A stretch of 64,000 nt of DNA from NCBI RefSeq assembly GCF_030704535.1, contig NC_081821.1:7021001-7085000 (forward strand), in the 5' to 3' direction. Of this stretch, positions 11,775-21,858 are shown piece by piece; within the stretch, counting starts at the first letter, position 1, and each line of letters starts with the position of its first letter. Origin of the DNA: Vitis vinifera. Lineage: Eukaryota > Streptophyta > Magnoliopsida > Vitales > Vitaceae. A program made the position numbers and the translations under genes. The notes beneath the pieces are model-generated. The model worked only from the letters and a program-made list of their open reading frames with translations, had not been told where the DNA came from and did no database searches.

Positions 11775-12149
11775 TGTGGACCCCGCATTTCGGCTCAATG
11801 CGTTTCCCACTCGATGGCGAGCTCGATTTTTATTTGAAAAAATGATTGGATTTATCATTTGAAAATGACTTGGAGTCGCCACTTATTTTTGTTTTATTTT
11901 CAAAGGGTAAACAAAATAAGAAAGAAAAACCCTAAGTGTGACTCCTTATTTTGGAAAAGGTGGTCTGTAAAAAAAAACCGGATCGGGTCCGGGGGTCAGG
12001 TTACTTATCGGGAAGGTACGGTAGAGACCGTAGCACCCCTCTAAGTCCCTAGAGTCGGGTCCCTACTAATAAAGTGAAATTGACGTGGCAATCGAATAAG
12101 AGAGTCAATGGATACTCACATCAATCATGCATATATATGAGAATCAGAA

Positions 12150-12158
12150 TATATATAG
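12150..12158 (-). promoter_or_regulatory. Possible LTR TATA box (3' LTR)
   Basis: The minus strand reads CCCTATATATATTC. If used, transcription would start about 30 bp further left (near 12120) and run through the LTR end toward the TRIP4-like gene. The same sequence is in the other LTR near 30549-30557, where it would leave an R-U5 region of about 350 bp. Position and sequence fit; there is no direct evidence of use. Confidence 0.4.
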
Positions 12159-12639
12159 GGGATGATCAGAATGAGTGAATACGTACCTGGGCAGCAAACA
12201 ACAACGCGCTATCAAGAAACGGGATTAGTGCACAATTAATGAATACAAAACATAGCTCATACATATCGGAGTGCGAAGCGAAGCTCAAGCGAAATACAGT
12301 AAGCACGATAATTGACAATCAAAAGGGGTCAAACATAGGGCCCCCAATAAAGCCCGATTTATTATTCACGAGCTAATCCCACAAACCCCGCGTTTTGGAA
12401 TTAGAAAGGAATCACTATTGCTTATGTAAAGTCAAGAAGATCAGAAGATTATTTAGGAACTGAAATGCGATTAAAAACTATTCGAGTGAAAACTGGATTA
12501 TTGGAGCTTATTTGAAAATTGGAGTGTTTGGAATTAAATTTTGAAGATTAGAGCTCCGGTGATTAAATCGAAACTTGTTAAAGAAAGAGAGAAACGGACT
12601 TTGGGAAATTGAAATGCGAGACCATAGACTTTTGAAAGC

Positions 12640-13860
12640 TGAATTTATAATAATGATAACAATGAGGTCTTGAGAGGTTGAATTAATAATAATAATGATT
12701 ATAAGATTTCGAAAGTCTGAATTAATGATAATAATAACAATAATAAGATTTTAAAGGTGTGAATTAATAATAATAATAATAATAAGATTTTGAGAATTTG
12801 GATTAATGATAATAATAATAATAATAAATAGATTTTGAAAGTTGAGTTAATAATAATAATAATAATGAGATTTTTGGAAGTTTGGGTTGGTGATGATAAT
12901 GATGATAATAAATAGACTTTGAAAGTTGAGTTTATAATAATAATAATAATAATGAGATTTTGAGAGTTGGGATTAATGATAATGATAAATAATGATAAAT
13001 AGATTTTTGAAAATGTGAATTAATAATAATGATAATAATGAGATTTTGTAAGTTGAGTTAGTGGTAATAATAATAGGGTTTTGAAAGTTAGGATTAATGA
13101 TAATAATAATAACAATGAATAGATTTTGAGAATTTGAGGTAATAATAATAATAATAATGAGATTCTTGAAAGTTTGGGTTAATGATGATAAAAATAACAA
13201 TAGTGAATAGATTTTGAAATTTGGGTTGGTAATAATAATTATAGGGTTTTAAAAGTTTGGATTAATGATGGTAATAATAATAATAAATAGATTTTGAAAA
13301 TGTGAATTAATAATAATGATAATAATGAGATTTTGTGAGTTGAGTTAGTGATGATAAAAATAATTATAATAAATAAATTTTGAAATTTTGGGTTAGTAAT
13401 GATAATTATAAGGTTTTGAAAGTTTGGATTAATGATTGTAATAATAACAATAAATAAATGTTGGAAGTTTGAATTAATAATAATGATGATAAAAAGATTT
13501 TGAAGGTTGAATTAATAATAATCATAGGATTTTAAAAGTTTGGATTAATGATAGTAATAATAACAATAAATAAATGTTGGAAGTTTGAATTAATAATAAT
13601 GATGATAAAAAGATTTTGAAGGTTGAATTAATAATAATCATAGGATTTTAAAAGTTTGGATTAATAATAGTAATAATAATGATAAATAGATTTTGAGGGT
13701 TGAGTTAATAATAATTATAATAATAATTAATGATAATAATAATAATAATTATAATGAGTTAATAATAATTATAATAATAATTAATGATAATAATAATAAT
13801 AATTATAATAATAATAATAATAATAACAATGATAATAGTAATTAATAATAATACTAAATG
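12640..13860. repeat. TAA-rich minisatellite inside the left LTR
   Basis: Units of about 35-60 bp combine an AGATTTTGAAAGTT-like core with variable (TAA)n/(TGA)n runs. A ~110-bp segment around 13440-13660 is duplicated almost exactly. The copy in the other LTR (31039-32259) is essentially identical, so the array predates this insertion. Confidence 0.85.
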
Positions 13861-13874
13861 ATAATATGCATCCA

Positions 13875-14135
13875 TCAAGCCCAAGCCCAAAGATGTCAAA
13901 TGGGCAAGCCCAAAGCACCCAATGCTTTCACAAACTTGGGTCTCTCATCTGAGTCCAGCACACTATAGCCCAAACCCGCTCTCATTCTCTCTTTGGGCCT
14001 TTCAGCCAGGCCCATATCCATCATCTTGGACAAGCCCAAACTCTAATTCCATCACAGCCCATTTATTTGAGGAAACATGCTACCCTCCATCAACAAACTT
14101 GGATTGGGCTCCAACCCAAGCCCAAGCCTGTCACC
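13875..14135. promoter_or_regulatory. Cluster of TGGGCY / RGCCCA (site II, TCP-type) motifs in the LTR
   Basis: About ten RGCCCA or TGGGCY hexamers lie within roughly 260 bp (for example AAGCCCAAGCCCAAAG near 13877). In plants this site II motif is bound by TCP factors and is common in promoters of genes active in dividing cells. The block lies upstream of the candidate LTR TATA box in the sense direction. The right LTR has nine because one became AACCCA. Confidence 0.45.
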
Positions 14136-14179
14136 CACGCAAGCTCCATCACAGCCCGAGGCATCTCCCTCCATCTGGG

Positions 14180-14480
14180 CAGCTCTCTCAGACGAGACCT
14201 CCACCAACAGCGACGTAGAGGAGAGGGAAGGGGTGGCGGCTTCGAGGGCGGCGCTGAGACGGTGAAGATACATGGATTTCGAGGCCACGACACCAGAAGA
14301 TGGGTGTCTTCGCCGACGGCGCCGTCGACCACGCCGCGGAAGCAGTCGAAGAGGACGGCGCGCGGGCCGCCGTCGCCGGCATAGAGGGAGGCGCTCTGAA
14401 TCGAGGCAGCGGCGCTGAACCCCAAAGGCGGCTCCGGCGAGGTTCGTGGGGAATGAAAAGCTGCTTGGCTGTTGCCCATT
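14180..14480 (-). other. GC-rich island in the LTR, possible captured host fragment
   Basis: A CpG-dense stretch inside an otherwise AT-rich LTR. On the minus strand a 129-codon ORF (14090-14479) starts MGNSQAAFHSPRTSPE and includes SIQSASLYAGDGGPRAVLFD. The same ORF is open in the other LTR (32489-32878) with one amino-acid change. Overlapping frames are also open because of the high GC content, so coding is not proven. I recognise no family. Its composition suggests a piece of a host exon taken up by the element. Confidence 0.35.
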
Positions 14481-15630
14481 CTCTAGCCACTGAAGAAGGC
14501 TCGCGCGCAGAGAGGTCTGAGTGATGGTGGGGGCAAGGATATAGAGAGAGAAGGTGGTGATGAAGAGAGGGAGGGTGACATGCATGTACAGTCCCCATGC
14601 ACGTGAAAGAGATGATGGAAATGAGAGGGTGGTGTTTCTGATGGGTGGTGAGGGTAAAAGAGTGGAGAGTTAGAAAGAGAAGTGGGCATGGAAAACGTAG
14701 AGAGAGAAAAGGTGGTGCCGGGCATGTATGACAGGTTTGAAAGAAAATGGGTATGAAGATGGGGATGCATGGGGGCGAGTGGGTGAGTATCATGGATGGC
14801 TGGATGGTGGATTTGCCTAAGATATTGGTCATGGGGAAGGTTGGCTCAGGGTATGGGTTTGACAGTGGAGACATGAGCATGAGAGGTATGTGCTGCTGAC
14901 GATGGGTATGAGGGACGGTGAGGATGAAGATTTCCATCATGCCAGAGAAAGGTTTTGAAATAAAAATAAAACGTGCATGGGAAAAGAGAAAACAGAGGGT
15001 AAAACAATGTAAATATCAGAAGCAAACAAGAAATATCCAATGACAAATATATTGAGCCTCATTCCAGATGTAAATCCTTAGGCTATGGTCTGTGGAAAAA
15101 CGGAGAACGCTAACACGATTTGAATGAACCCATACCATGATATCTTCAAATGAAATCAAAGAAAAACGAGAGAATAGCAGAGCAAACCCATTCGAGCAGT
15201 GAATGAAAACTAAAACCCATAAGGAAAATGCATGAAGAACAAATGTGATGAGAAATATGATCAGAAAACCTACGAGGCTCGCACCTGGGAGGGCTTCTTC
15301 CCAAAAACAAATCCGAAAACCCGTGGGTTTCGCTCCTGCTACTCTGCTCCGCTTTTCTCACCCCCCTCCTTTCTGCAGATCCCCCCCTTTTTCTTCCATT
15401 TTTTTCTTTTTCCTCCTCTGTTTTCCTTTTGTTCCTGTCTTCCTCAGCAAGCCAGCCGTATCCCGTCCAATCTGCCCCCCCCGAGAGCCGCCCACTTGAG
15501 TCCCCTCTCTGCCCCAAAAACCAGCTCCTGACCATCATGTCGAGCCCCGGGAAAAAGGTAGGAAAAGGAAAAAAAATAAAATAAATCCAAAATAACATAA
15601 AGAAAAATCCTACCTCCAGGGGGGTCTACA

Positions 15631-15646
15631 AATATGCCCCTCTTTG
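15631..15646 (-). other. Polypurine tract next to the 3' LTR
   Basis: The minus strand reads CAAAGAGGGGCATATT and abuts the TGTAGACC start of the 3' LTR. This is the expected site for plus-strand priming; the purine core is AAAGAGGGG. Confidence 0.75.
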
Positions 15647-16019
15647 ATAGAGTTCACGAGTGTAAGGAACGTGAACACTAGAGTGAAAAAGAAGTGTGAA
15701 AAGCGAGTGAAATGAAGTGAACTCTATCGAAGAACAAAGAAAGACCCCCGGACCCAAAAGGTACAAGTAGAACACAAACTCACTTAAGGCTTTAAAATTC
15801 TAAGAGGCTCAAGGCACCTCTAAAGCTGCATCGAGGACCCAGACTCCCTCTAAGATGTCTCTAAAAGTGACCCAAGAGATCAACGTCAAAGATGAGTAAC
15901 GGTCGAACCACCCTGGAGTATGAGATGAATATGGGATAAGCACCAGGTAACGAAGTGAGGAAAGCCGAGGACGAATGCAAAACCCTGAAGGTAAGATGTG
16001 CAATGCCAATGGACATGAA

Positions 16020-17330
16020 CGCCAGGAGTTGTGACTCTGGATGACAAGACCGACTCTAGGCACTAAACTGAGAAAATAAAAGCTCTGGAAGCCAAACCAA
16101 AAACTAACTCTAAAAGCTAAACTAGAAAATAACAGCTCTGGAAGCCTAAACAAGACAACAATGACGGCTCTGGAAGCCTAAACGAGACGACAGTAATGGC
16201 TCTGGAAGTCTAACCAAAAAAACTAACTCTAAGAGCTAAACTAGAAAATAACAGCTCTGGAAGCCTAAACAAGACGACAGTGATGGCTCTGGAAGCCTAA
16301 ACAAGACGACAGTGATGGCTCTGGAAGCCTAAATAAGACGACAGTAATGGCTTTGAAAGCCTAAGCAAGATGACAGTAATGGCTCTGGAAGCCTAAACAA
16401 GAAAATAGTGATGGCGGTAATGGCTCTGGAAGCCTAAGCAAGATGACGGTAATGGCTCTGGAAGCCTAAGCAAGATGACAGTAGTGGCTCTGGAAACCTA
16501 AACAAGATGATAGAAATGGCTCTGGAAGCCTAAACAAGATGACAGTGATGACTCTGGAAGCCTAAACAAGACGACAGTGATGGCTCTGGAAGCCTAAATA
16601 AGACGATAGTAATGGCTCTGAAAGCCTAAGCAAGATGATAGTAATGGCTCTGGAAGCCTAAACAAGAAAATAGTGATGACGGTAATGGCTCTGGAAGCCT
16701 AAGCAAGATGACGGTAATGGCTCTGGAAGCCTAAGCAAGATGACAGTAGTGGCTCTGGAAACCTAAACAAGATGATAGAAATGGCTCTGGAAGCCTAAAC
16801 AAGATGACAGTGATGACTCTGGAAGCCTAAACAAGATGACAGTGATGACTCTGGAAGCCTAAACAAGATGACAGTAATGACTCTGGAAGCCTAAACAAGA
16901 TGACAGTAATGGCTCTGGAAGCCTAAACAAGATGACAGTGATGGCTCTGGAAGTCTAACAAAAAAAACTAACTCTAAGAGCTAAACTAGAAAATAACAGC
17001 TCTGGAAGCCTAAACAAGACGACAGTGATGGCTCTGGAAGCCTAAACAAGACGACAGTGATGGCTCTGGAAGCCTAAATAAGACGACAGTAATGGCTCTG
17101 AAAGCCTAAGCAAGATGACAGTAATGGCTCTGGAAGCCTAAACAAGAAAATAGTGATGGTGGTAATGGCTCTGGAAGCCTAAGCAAGATGACGGTAATGG
17201 CTCTGGAAGCCTAAGCAAGATGACAGTAGTGGCTCTGGAAACCTAAACAAGATGATAGAAATGGCTCTGGAAGCCTAAACAAGATGACAGTGATGGCTCT
17301 GGAAGCCTAAACCGAAAATAGTGATGGCTA
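16020..17330. repeat. Array A: 32-bp minisatellite (GGCTCTGGAAGCC core)
   Basis: Tandem units of about 32 bp with core GGCTCTGGAAGCC, a short imperfect hairpin, followed by TAAACAAGATGACAGTGAT-like spacer. Longer blocks of several units are themselves repeated: a block ending GACAGTAGTGGCTCTGG recurs at about 16477, 16742 and 17222, giving higher-order structure. Confidence 0.93.
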
Positions 17331-17870
17331 TGAATGCCAAAATTGAGAAGCGATGATGGCTCTGAACGCCAAAACTGAAAATAGTGATGGCTCTGAACGC
17401 CAAACTGAAAATAGTGATGGCTCTGAACACCAAAACTGAAAAGCGATGATGGCTCTGAACGCCAAAACTGAAAATAGTGATGGCTCTGAACGCCGAAACC
17501 GGGAATGCGGCTCTGAACGTCAAACTGAGGAAGTGATGATGATGGCTCTGAACGCTGATACTGAGAAGTGATGACGACTCTGAACGCCAAACTGAAAATA
17601 GTGATGGCTATGAATGCCAAAACTGAGAAGCGATGATGGCTCTGAACGCCCAACTGAAGATAGTGATGATGATGACTCTGAACGTCAAACTGAGAACAGT
17701 GGTAACGACTCTAAACGCCGAAACCGAGGATGCAACTCTGAATATCGATCTGAAAACCGATGATGGCTCTGAACGCCGAAACTAAAAAGTGATGATGGCT
17801 CTGAACGCCGAAACTAAAAAAATGATGATGACTCTGAACGCCGAAACTGAGAAAATAATAGCTTTGGAAG
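17310..17870. repeat. Array B: ~31-bp minisatellite (GGCTCTGAACGCC core)
   Basis: Tandem units of about 31 bp with core GGCTCTGAACGCC and spacer AAAACTGAAAATAGTGAT. Core and spacer are clearly related to array A, which it directly follows. Units are more variable than in array A. Confidence 0.88.
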
Positions 17871-18039
17871 CCAAAACAAAAAGCTAACTTTAAACACTAA
17901 ACTAGAAGAATAATGGCTCTGGAAGCCAAACCAAGGAACTAACTCTAAAAGCTGAATTAGAAAATAACAGCTCTGGAAGCCAAACCGAAAAGCTAGTTCT
18001 AAATGCTAAACTAGAAGGCCCACAGGTGAACTAACAGTA

Positions 18040-18745
18040 GGGGAATGCCTTAAACAAAGTAAACAAGGGGGATGCCCCAAACAAGGCGAGAGGAAAGGGG
18101 GATGCCCTAAACAAACTGAAAGTAGGGGGATGCCTTAAACAAACTAAAGGTAGGGGGATGCCCTAAACAAAAGCGACAGTAGGGGGATGCCCTAAACGAA
18201 ATGACAGTGGGGGATGCCTCAAACGAAATGACAGTGGGGGATGCCCCAAACGAAAATGACAGTGGGGGGATGCCCCAAACGAAAATGACAGCGGGGGGAT
18301 GCCCCAAACGTAAATGACAGCGGGGGGATGCCCCAAACGAAAATGACAGCGGGGGGATGCCCCAAACGAAAATGACAGCGGAGGGATGCCCCAAACGAAA
18401 ATGACAGTGGGGGGATGCCCCAAACGTAAATGACAGCGGGGGGATGCCTCAAACGTAAATGACAGCGAGGGGATGCCCCAAACGTAAATGACAGCGGGGG
18501 ATGCCCCAAACGTAAATGACAGCGGGGGGATGCCCCAAGCGTAAATGACAGCGGAGGGATGCCCCAAACGTAAATGACAGCGGGGGGATGCCCCAAACGT
18601 AAATGACAGCGGGGGGATGCCCCAAGCATAAATGACAGCAGGGGGATGCCCCAAACGTAAATGACAGCGGGGGGATGCCCCAAACGTAAATGATAGCGGG
18701 GGGATGCCCCCAGCGTAAATGACAGTGGGGGGATGCCCCGATATG
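18040..18745. repeat. Array C: 29-bp G-run minisatellite
   Basis: About two dozen units of 29 bp, consensus GGGGGGATGCCCCAAACG plus TAAATGACAGC. Each unit carries a G5-G6 run and a GGGGATGCCCC hairpin. Because 29 is not a multiple of 3 and the unit lacks minus-strand stops, all three minus frames stay open across it. These are composition-driven frames, not genes. Confidence 0.95.
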
Positions 18746-20560
18746 ACATCGGATGTGTGATAGGTCAGAAGAACCAAATGAGCTCAGATCACCCGCCATC
18801 GAATGCGCGATCCAAATCATCCACGTGTACAACTGAATCAGACCCATAGATCAAAAGGGCGTCCCCCGGAAGGAAAACATGATGACATCGAGGCGTCGCG
18901 AAGTGCAGCCCTAACTGGGTAACTCCCGAGAGGCTCCACGGAGGAAATATCGTGTCAACGTGTATCTCGTAAGTGGGGATGAGCATGCAACTCCATGGAG
19001 ATCTGTAAATCTCAATCGAAACGGAAATATGCCCCAGTATGGCATTAAATGTATGATAGGTCGAAGATCGGGTGGCATGAAATCGTCTATCCTCGATCAT
19101 GCGACATAAGTGAAGATCCATAAATCTCATCTGAAATGGAAAATATGCCTCCAGTATGACACCCAATGTACCCGATCTGTCCTGATGACCCGAGAATAAC
19201 GCCAATGGGACGCGTAACAGATCGCATCCCTTTGAAATGATGTCGCGGGAAATCCAGGCACCAGAGACAACTCCATACGACTATATCAAAGGGTATGAAT
19301 CTGGCTGAATGACTCAAAAGAGGCTCCTCGGAGTAGTCGGACAAAATGAGATCAAACATCGACCTGGCATGTATCTCATAACCGTGGATGATCATGTAAA
19401 CCAGTGGGGATCTATAAATCTCGATCAAGATGGGGAATGTGCCCCAATGTGGCATCGAGAATGCAATACGTCGAAAAATCAGATGAGCTCAAGTCATCCA
19501 TGCCTGGATGGACGAATCTCGATAGGCTCCACTAAGGAATCATCGTGAGAATAGCAAATATATCATCATCTCTGCATACATCTCGCCAAATAAGGCTAGG
19601 CACGCGACTCCCTCATGATCTGTAAATCTCATCCAAACCGAAATATGCCCCTGTATGGCGTCGAAATGTATGATAAGTCGGAGATCAGATAGCATGGAAT
19701 CATCTATCCTCGAACATGTGACCTCTGCGAAGATCCGTAAATCTCACCCAAAACGGAAATATGCCCCAGTATGGCATCAGGTGCGTGACAGGTCCGAAGA
19801 ACAAATGTCATGAAATCATCCATCATCGCACAAGCAACCTCCATGAAAGTCCGTAAATCTCATCCGAAACGGAAATATGCCCCAGTATGGCATCAGGTGC
19901 GTGACAGGTCCGAAGAACAAATGTCATGAAATCATCCATCATCGCACATGCGACCTCCATGAAAGTCCGTAAATCTCATCCGAAACGGAAAATATGCCCC
20001 AGTATGGCATCAGGTGCGTGACAGGTCCGAAGAACAAATGTCATGAAATCATCCATCATCGCACAAGCGACCTCCATGAAAGTTCGTAAATCTCATCCGA
20101 AACGGAAAATATGCCCCAGTATGGGCATCGGATGCACGACAGGTCAGAAATCGAGCGACACGAAATCATCTGTCATCGAACATGTAACAATGGTCGTCCG
20201 AATCCATAACTAAATCATGCACACATGCCCAAAATGTACCTCCCAGGTGGAGAGGCATGATGGAATCCAAGTGTCGAGAAGTGCGGACCCGGCTGGGTGG
20301 ATCTCAGAGGCTCCGTAAGATAAACGATCATGTCCACGTCTCGATGAGCATCCAGTAAGTGATGGTCGCGCAAGTCCGTGAGGGTCCATGAACCTCTAAA
20401 TGAAATGGGATATGCCCCAGTGTGGTGCCAGAGGTATGATAGGTCAAAAATCAGGTGACACCAAATCAATCATCATCAAACTCACGATCCTGGTAATCCG
20501 AACACAACTGAATCAGACCTACACATCGAAGAGGCGACTCCCAGAAGAAGAAGCATGACA
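18746..20560. repeat. Array D: ~117-bp diverged tandem repeats
   Basis: Units carry GGAAATATGCCCCAGTATGG. Three to four copies with spacing of 116-117 bp (starting about 19755, 19871, 19987 and 20104) are nearly identical. Older copies lie near 19023, 19138, 19438, 19643 and 20408. A longer block with AGAGGCTCC recurs around 18870-18950 and 20240-20320. Confidence 0.85.
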
Positions 20561-21250
20561 ATATCTAAATATCAACCAGATCTCAAACACCTGTCCAAGT
20601 AGAGGCTGCTGAAGACGACATCTGATCCCATGGCCTCAGGGTGGTCTTAAGACACGGGACGTAACGTAGGCCAAGGTGATAGGGTGATAGAAATGAAAGG
20701 AAACTAGGCTCAAATACCCAATGATCAAAACTCATGCCCTCATATATGAAATGCAACATGTATAGTGAACCCCATGAGCCATGGACCTGAGAATGCCTAA
20801 CGTGAATATGATATCGATAAGGAGACAAATGGAGCAAAATGAACTGATAGTGACATGTGTAATGATGATGCGAAGTGAGCATCGAAACCGAGATGGGTCG
20901 CTATAAGGAGGGAATAAGACGCGAAGGGAATGAGATGAATCACAAGCAATGATAAAAACGACGGCGAAATAATGAATATGTGAAGAAAGGTGGTGATCGA
21001 CTCAGATCAAACATGAAGTGAAGTCACATCAATAATGAAGGTAATGATGGAAAAGGCAATGACTCAGAGTCCTTAGGAGAAGGTCACTCGTCTCTCTCAC
21101 AAATAGATATGACGAAGCAATACAAATAGCGTGGGATCTCAGAGAGTTCACATACGAACTCCCAATAACGAACATACTTGATAAAAATGACCCCCAGACA
21201 TCAATATACATACCCAATGATCGAGAACACTATGCACATACACACATGTG

Positions 21251-21267
21251 CTAATAATAATAATAAT

Positions 21268-21297
<30 letters not shown>
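21251..21297. repeat. (TAA)n followed by T28
   Basis: A short TAA/AAT microsatellite runs into an unbroken run of 28 T. On the element sense strand this is A28 followed by TTA repeats. Confidence 0.9.
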
Positions 21298-21300
<3 letters not shown>

Positions 21301-21858
21301 TATATACAAATACGCGTACCCTGAACATGAACAAATGAACCCCAAAGATGATATCAATAACAAATGGACACACCCCCAAGTGCTAAGGTAACAAACAAAC
21401 TCTCTCTGACAAGATGACCTTCTCAAACTAAGGATCTCTAAATCAGTGTCCGCGAGATAGATGGCGGAAATGATGTGACTACCCTCCATGTGATGAACTG
21501 AGGAGGATCACCTCCCAGGGTGAAGCGAAATATGAAACAAACAGATAGTAGATAGGATAAGGAAGAAGAGATGAATAACATCACCAATAAGATGAGATGA
21601 AAATGCAAAGGTGTAGTGATAGGAAAAGACAATGAGAAAAAACATGCCTCTAGGTCCAAAGCTCATGAAACTACCAAACAATGCATGCATACATTAAAGG
21701 GCCCCTATCCCGGTGTGAAAATGTGAGCAAGGCGATAAGAAAGAAAGGCTATAATGCGCATGCGTGGCTCAATGGGCTAGCAACGGACTATGTATCAAAA
21801 GGGAGTAACAAGGTAATGGCTAACCGAAATGACGGCCACCCATCCTGCGACCATGGTC

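Larger units (their letters stand above)
11775..15630 (-). repeat. 3' LTR (left copy)
   Basis: The plus strand starts TGTGGACCCCGCATTTCGG and ends GGGGGGTCTACA; ends are TG...CA. It is 3,856 bp, the same as the right copy. From left to right it holds a ~350-bp GC-balanced end, a 1.2-kb TAA-rich minisatellite, a TGGGCY-rich block, a GC-rich island and a polypurine/polypyrimidine block. It lies 228 bp from the TRIP4-like start codon and reads toward that gene. Confidence 0.97.
15647..21858 (-). other. Long 3' noncoding region of the Tat-like element
   Basis: About 6.2 kb between the gag-pol stop codon and the PPT. It holds no retroviral-type domain and no env-like ORF. Most of it is built of tandem arrays, listed separately. 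Long repeat-bearing 3' regions are a known trait of Tat/Ogre elements and a known source of satellite DNA. 20560-21858 has no tidy array apart from a (TAA)n plus T28 tract, and nothing I can assign. Confidence 0.85.

Noticed and set aside
12973-13200. Ile/Asn-rich minus ORF in the LTR (also 31372-31599)
   Set aside because: Low-complexity translation of the TAA minisatellite.
14052-14940. Several ORFs of 95-250 codons on both strands in the LTR
   Set aside because: They overlap each other in a GC-rich or purine-biased stretch, and one is interrupted in the other LTR. Only the 129-codon frame kept in both copies was carried forward, as a question.
15232-15598. ORFs on both strands in the purine/pyrimidine-rich end of the LTR
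   Set aside because: Composition-driven (Phe/Pro or Lys/Glu-rich) and changed by the 1-bp indels between LTRs.
17243-17653. Minus-strand ORF with FGVQSHHYFQF-like repeats
   Set aside because: A translation of minisatellite array B inside a retrotransposon 3' noncoding region; no start context or family.
18107-18847. Long overlapping minus-strand ORFs of up to 204 codons (GHPPAVIYVWG-type repeats)
   Set aside because: They follow from a 29-bp repeat without minus-strand stops: the same peptide phrases appear in all three frames. Not a protein gene.
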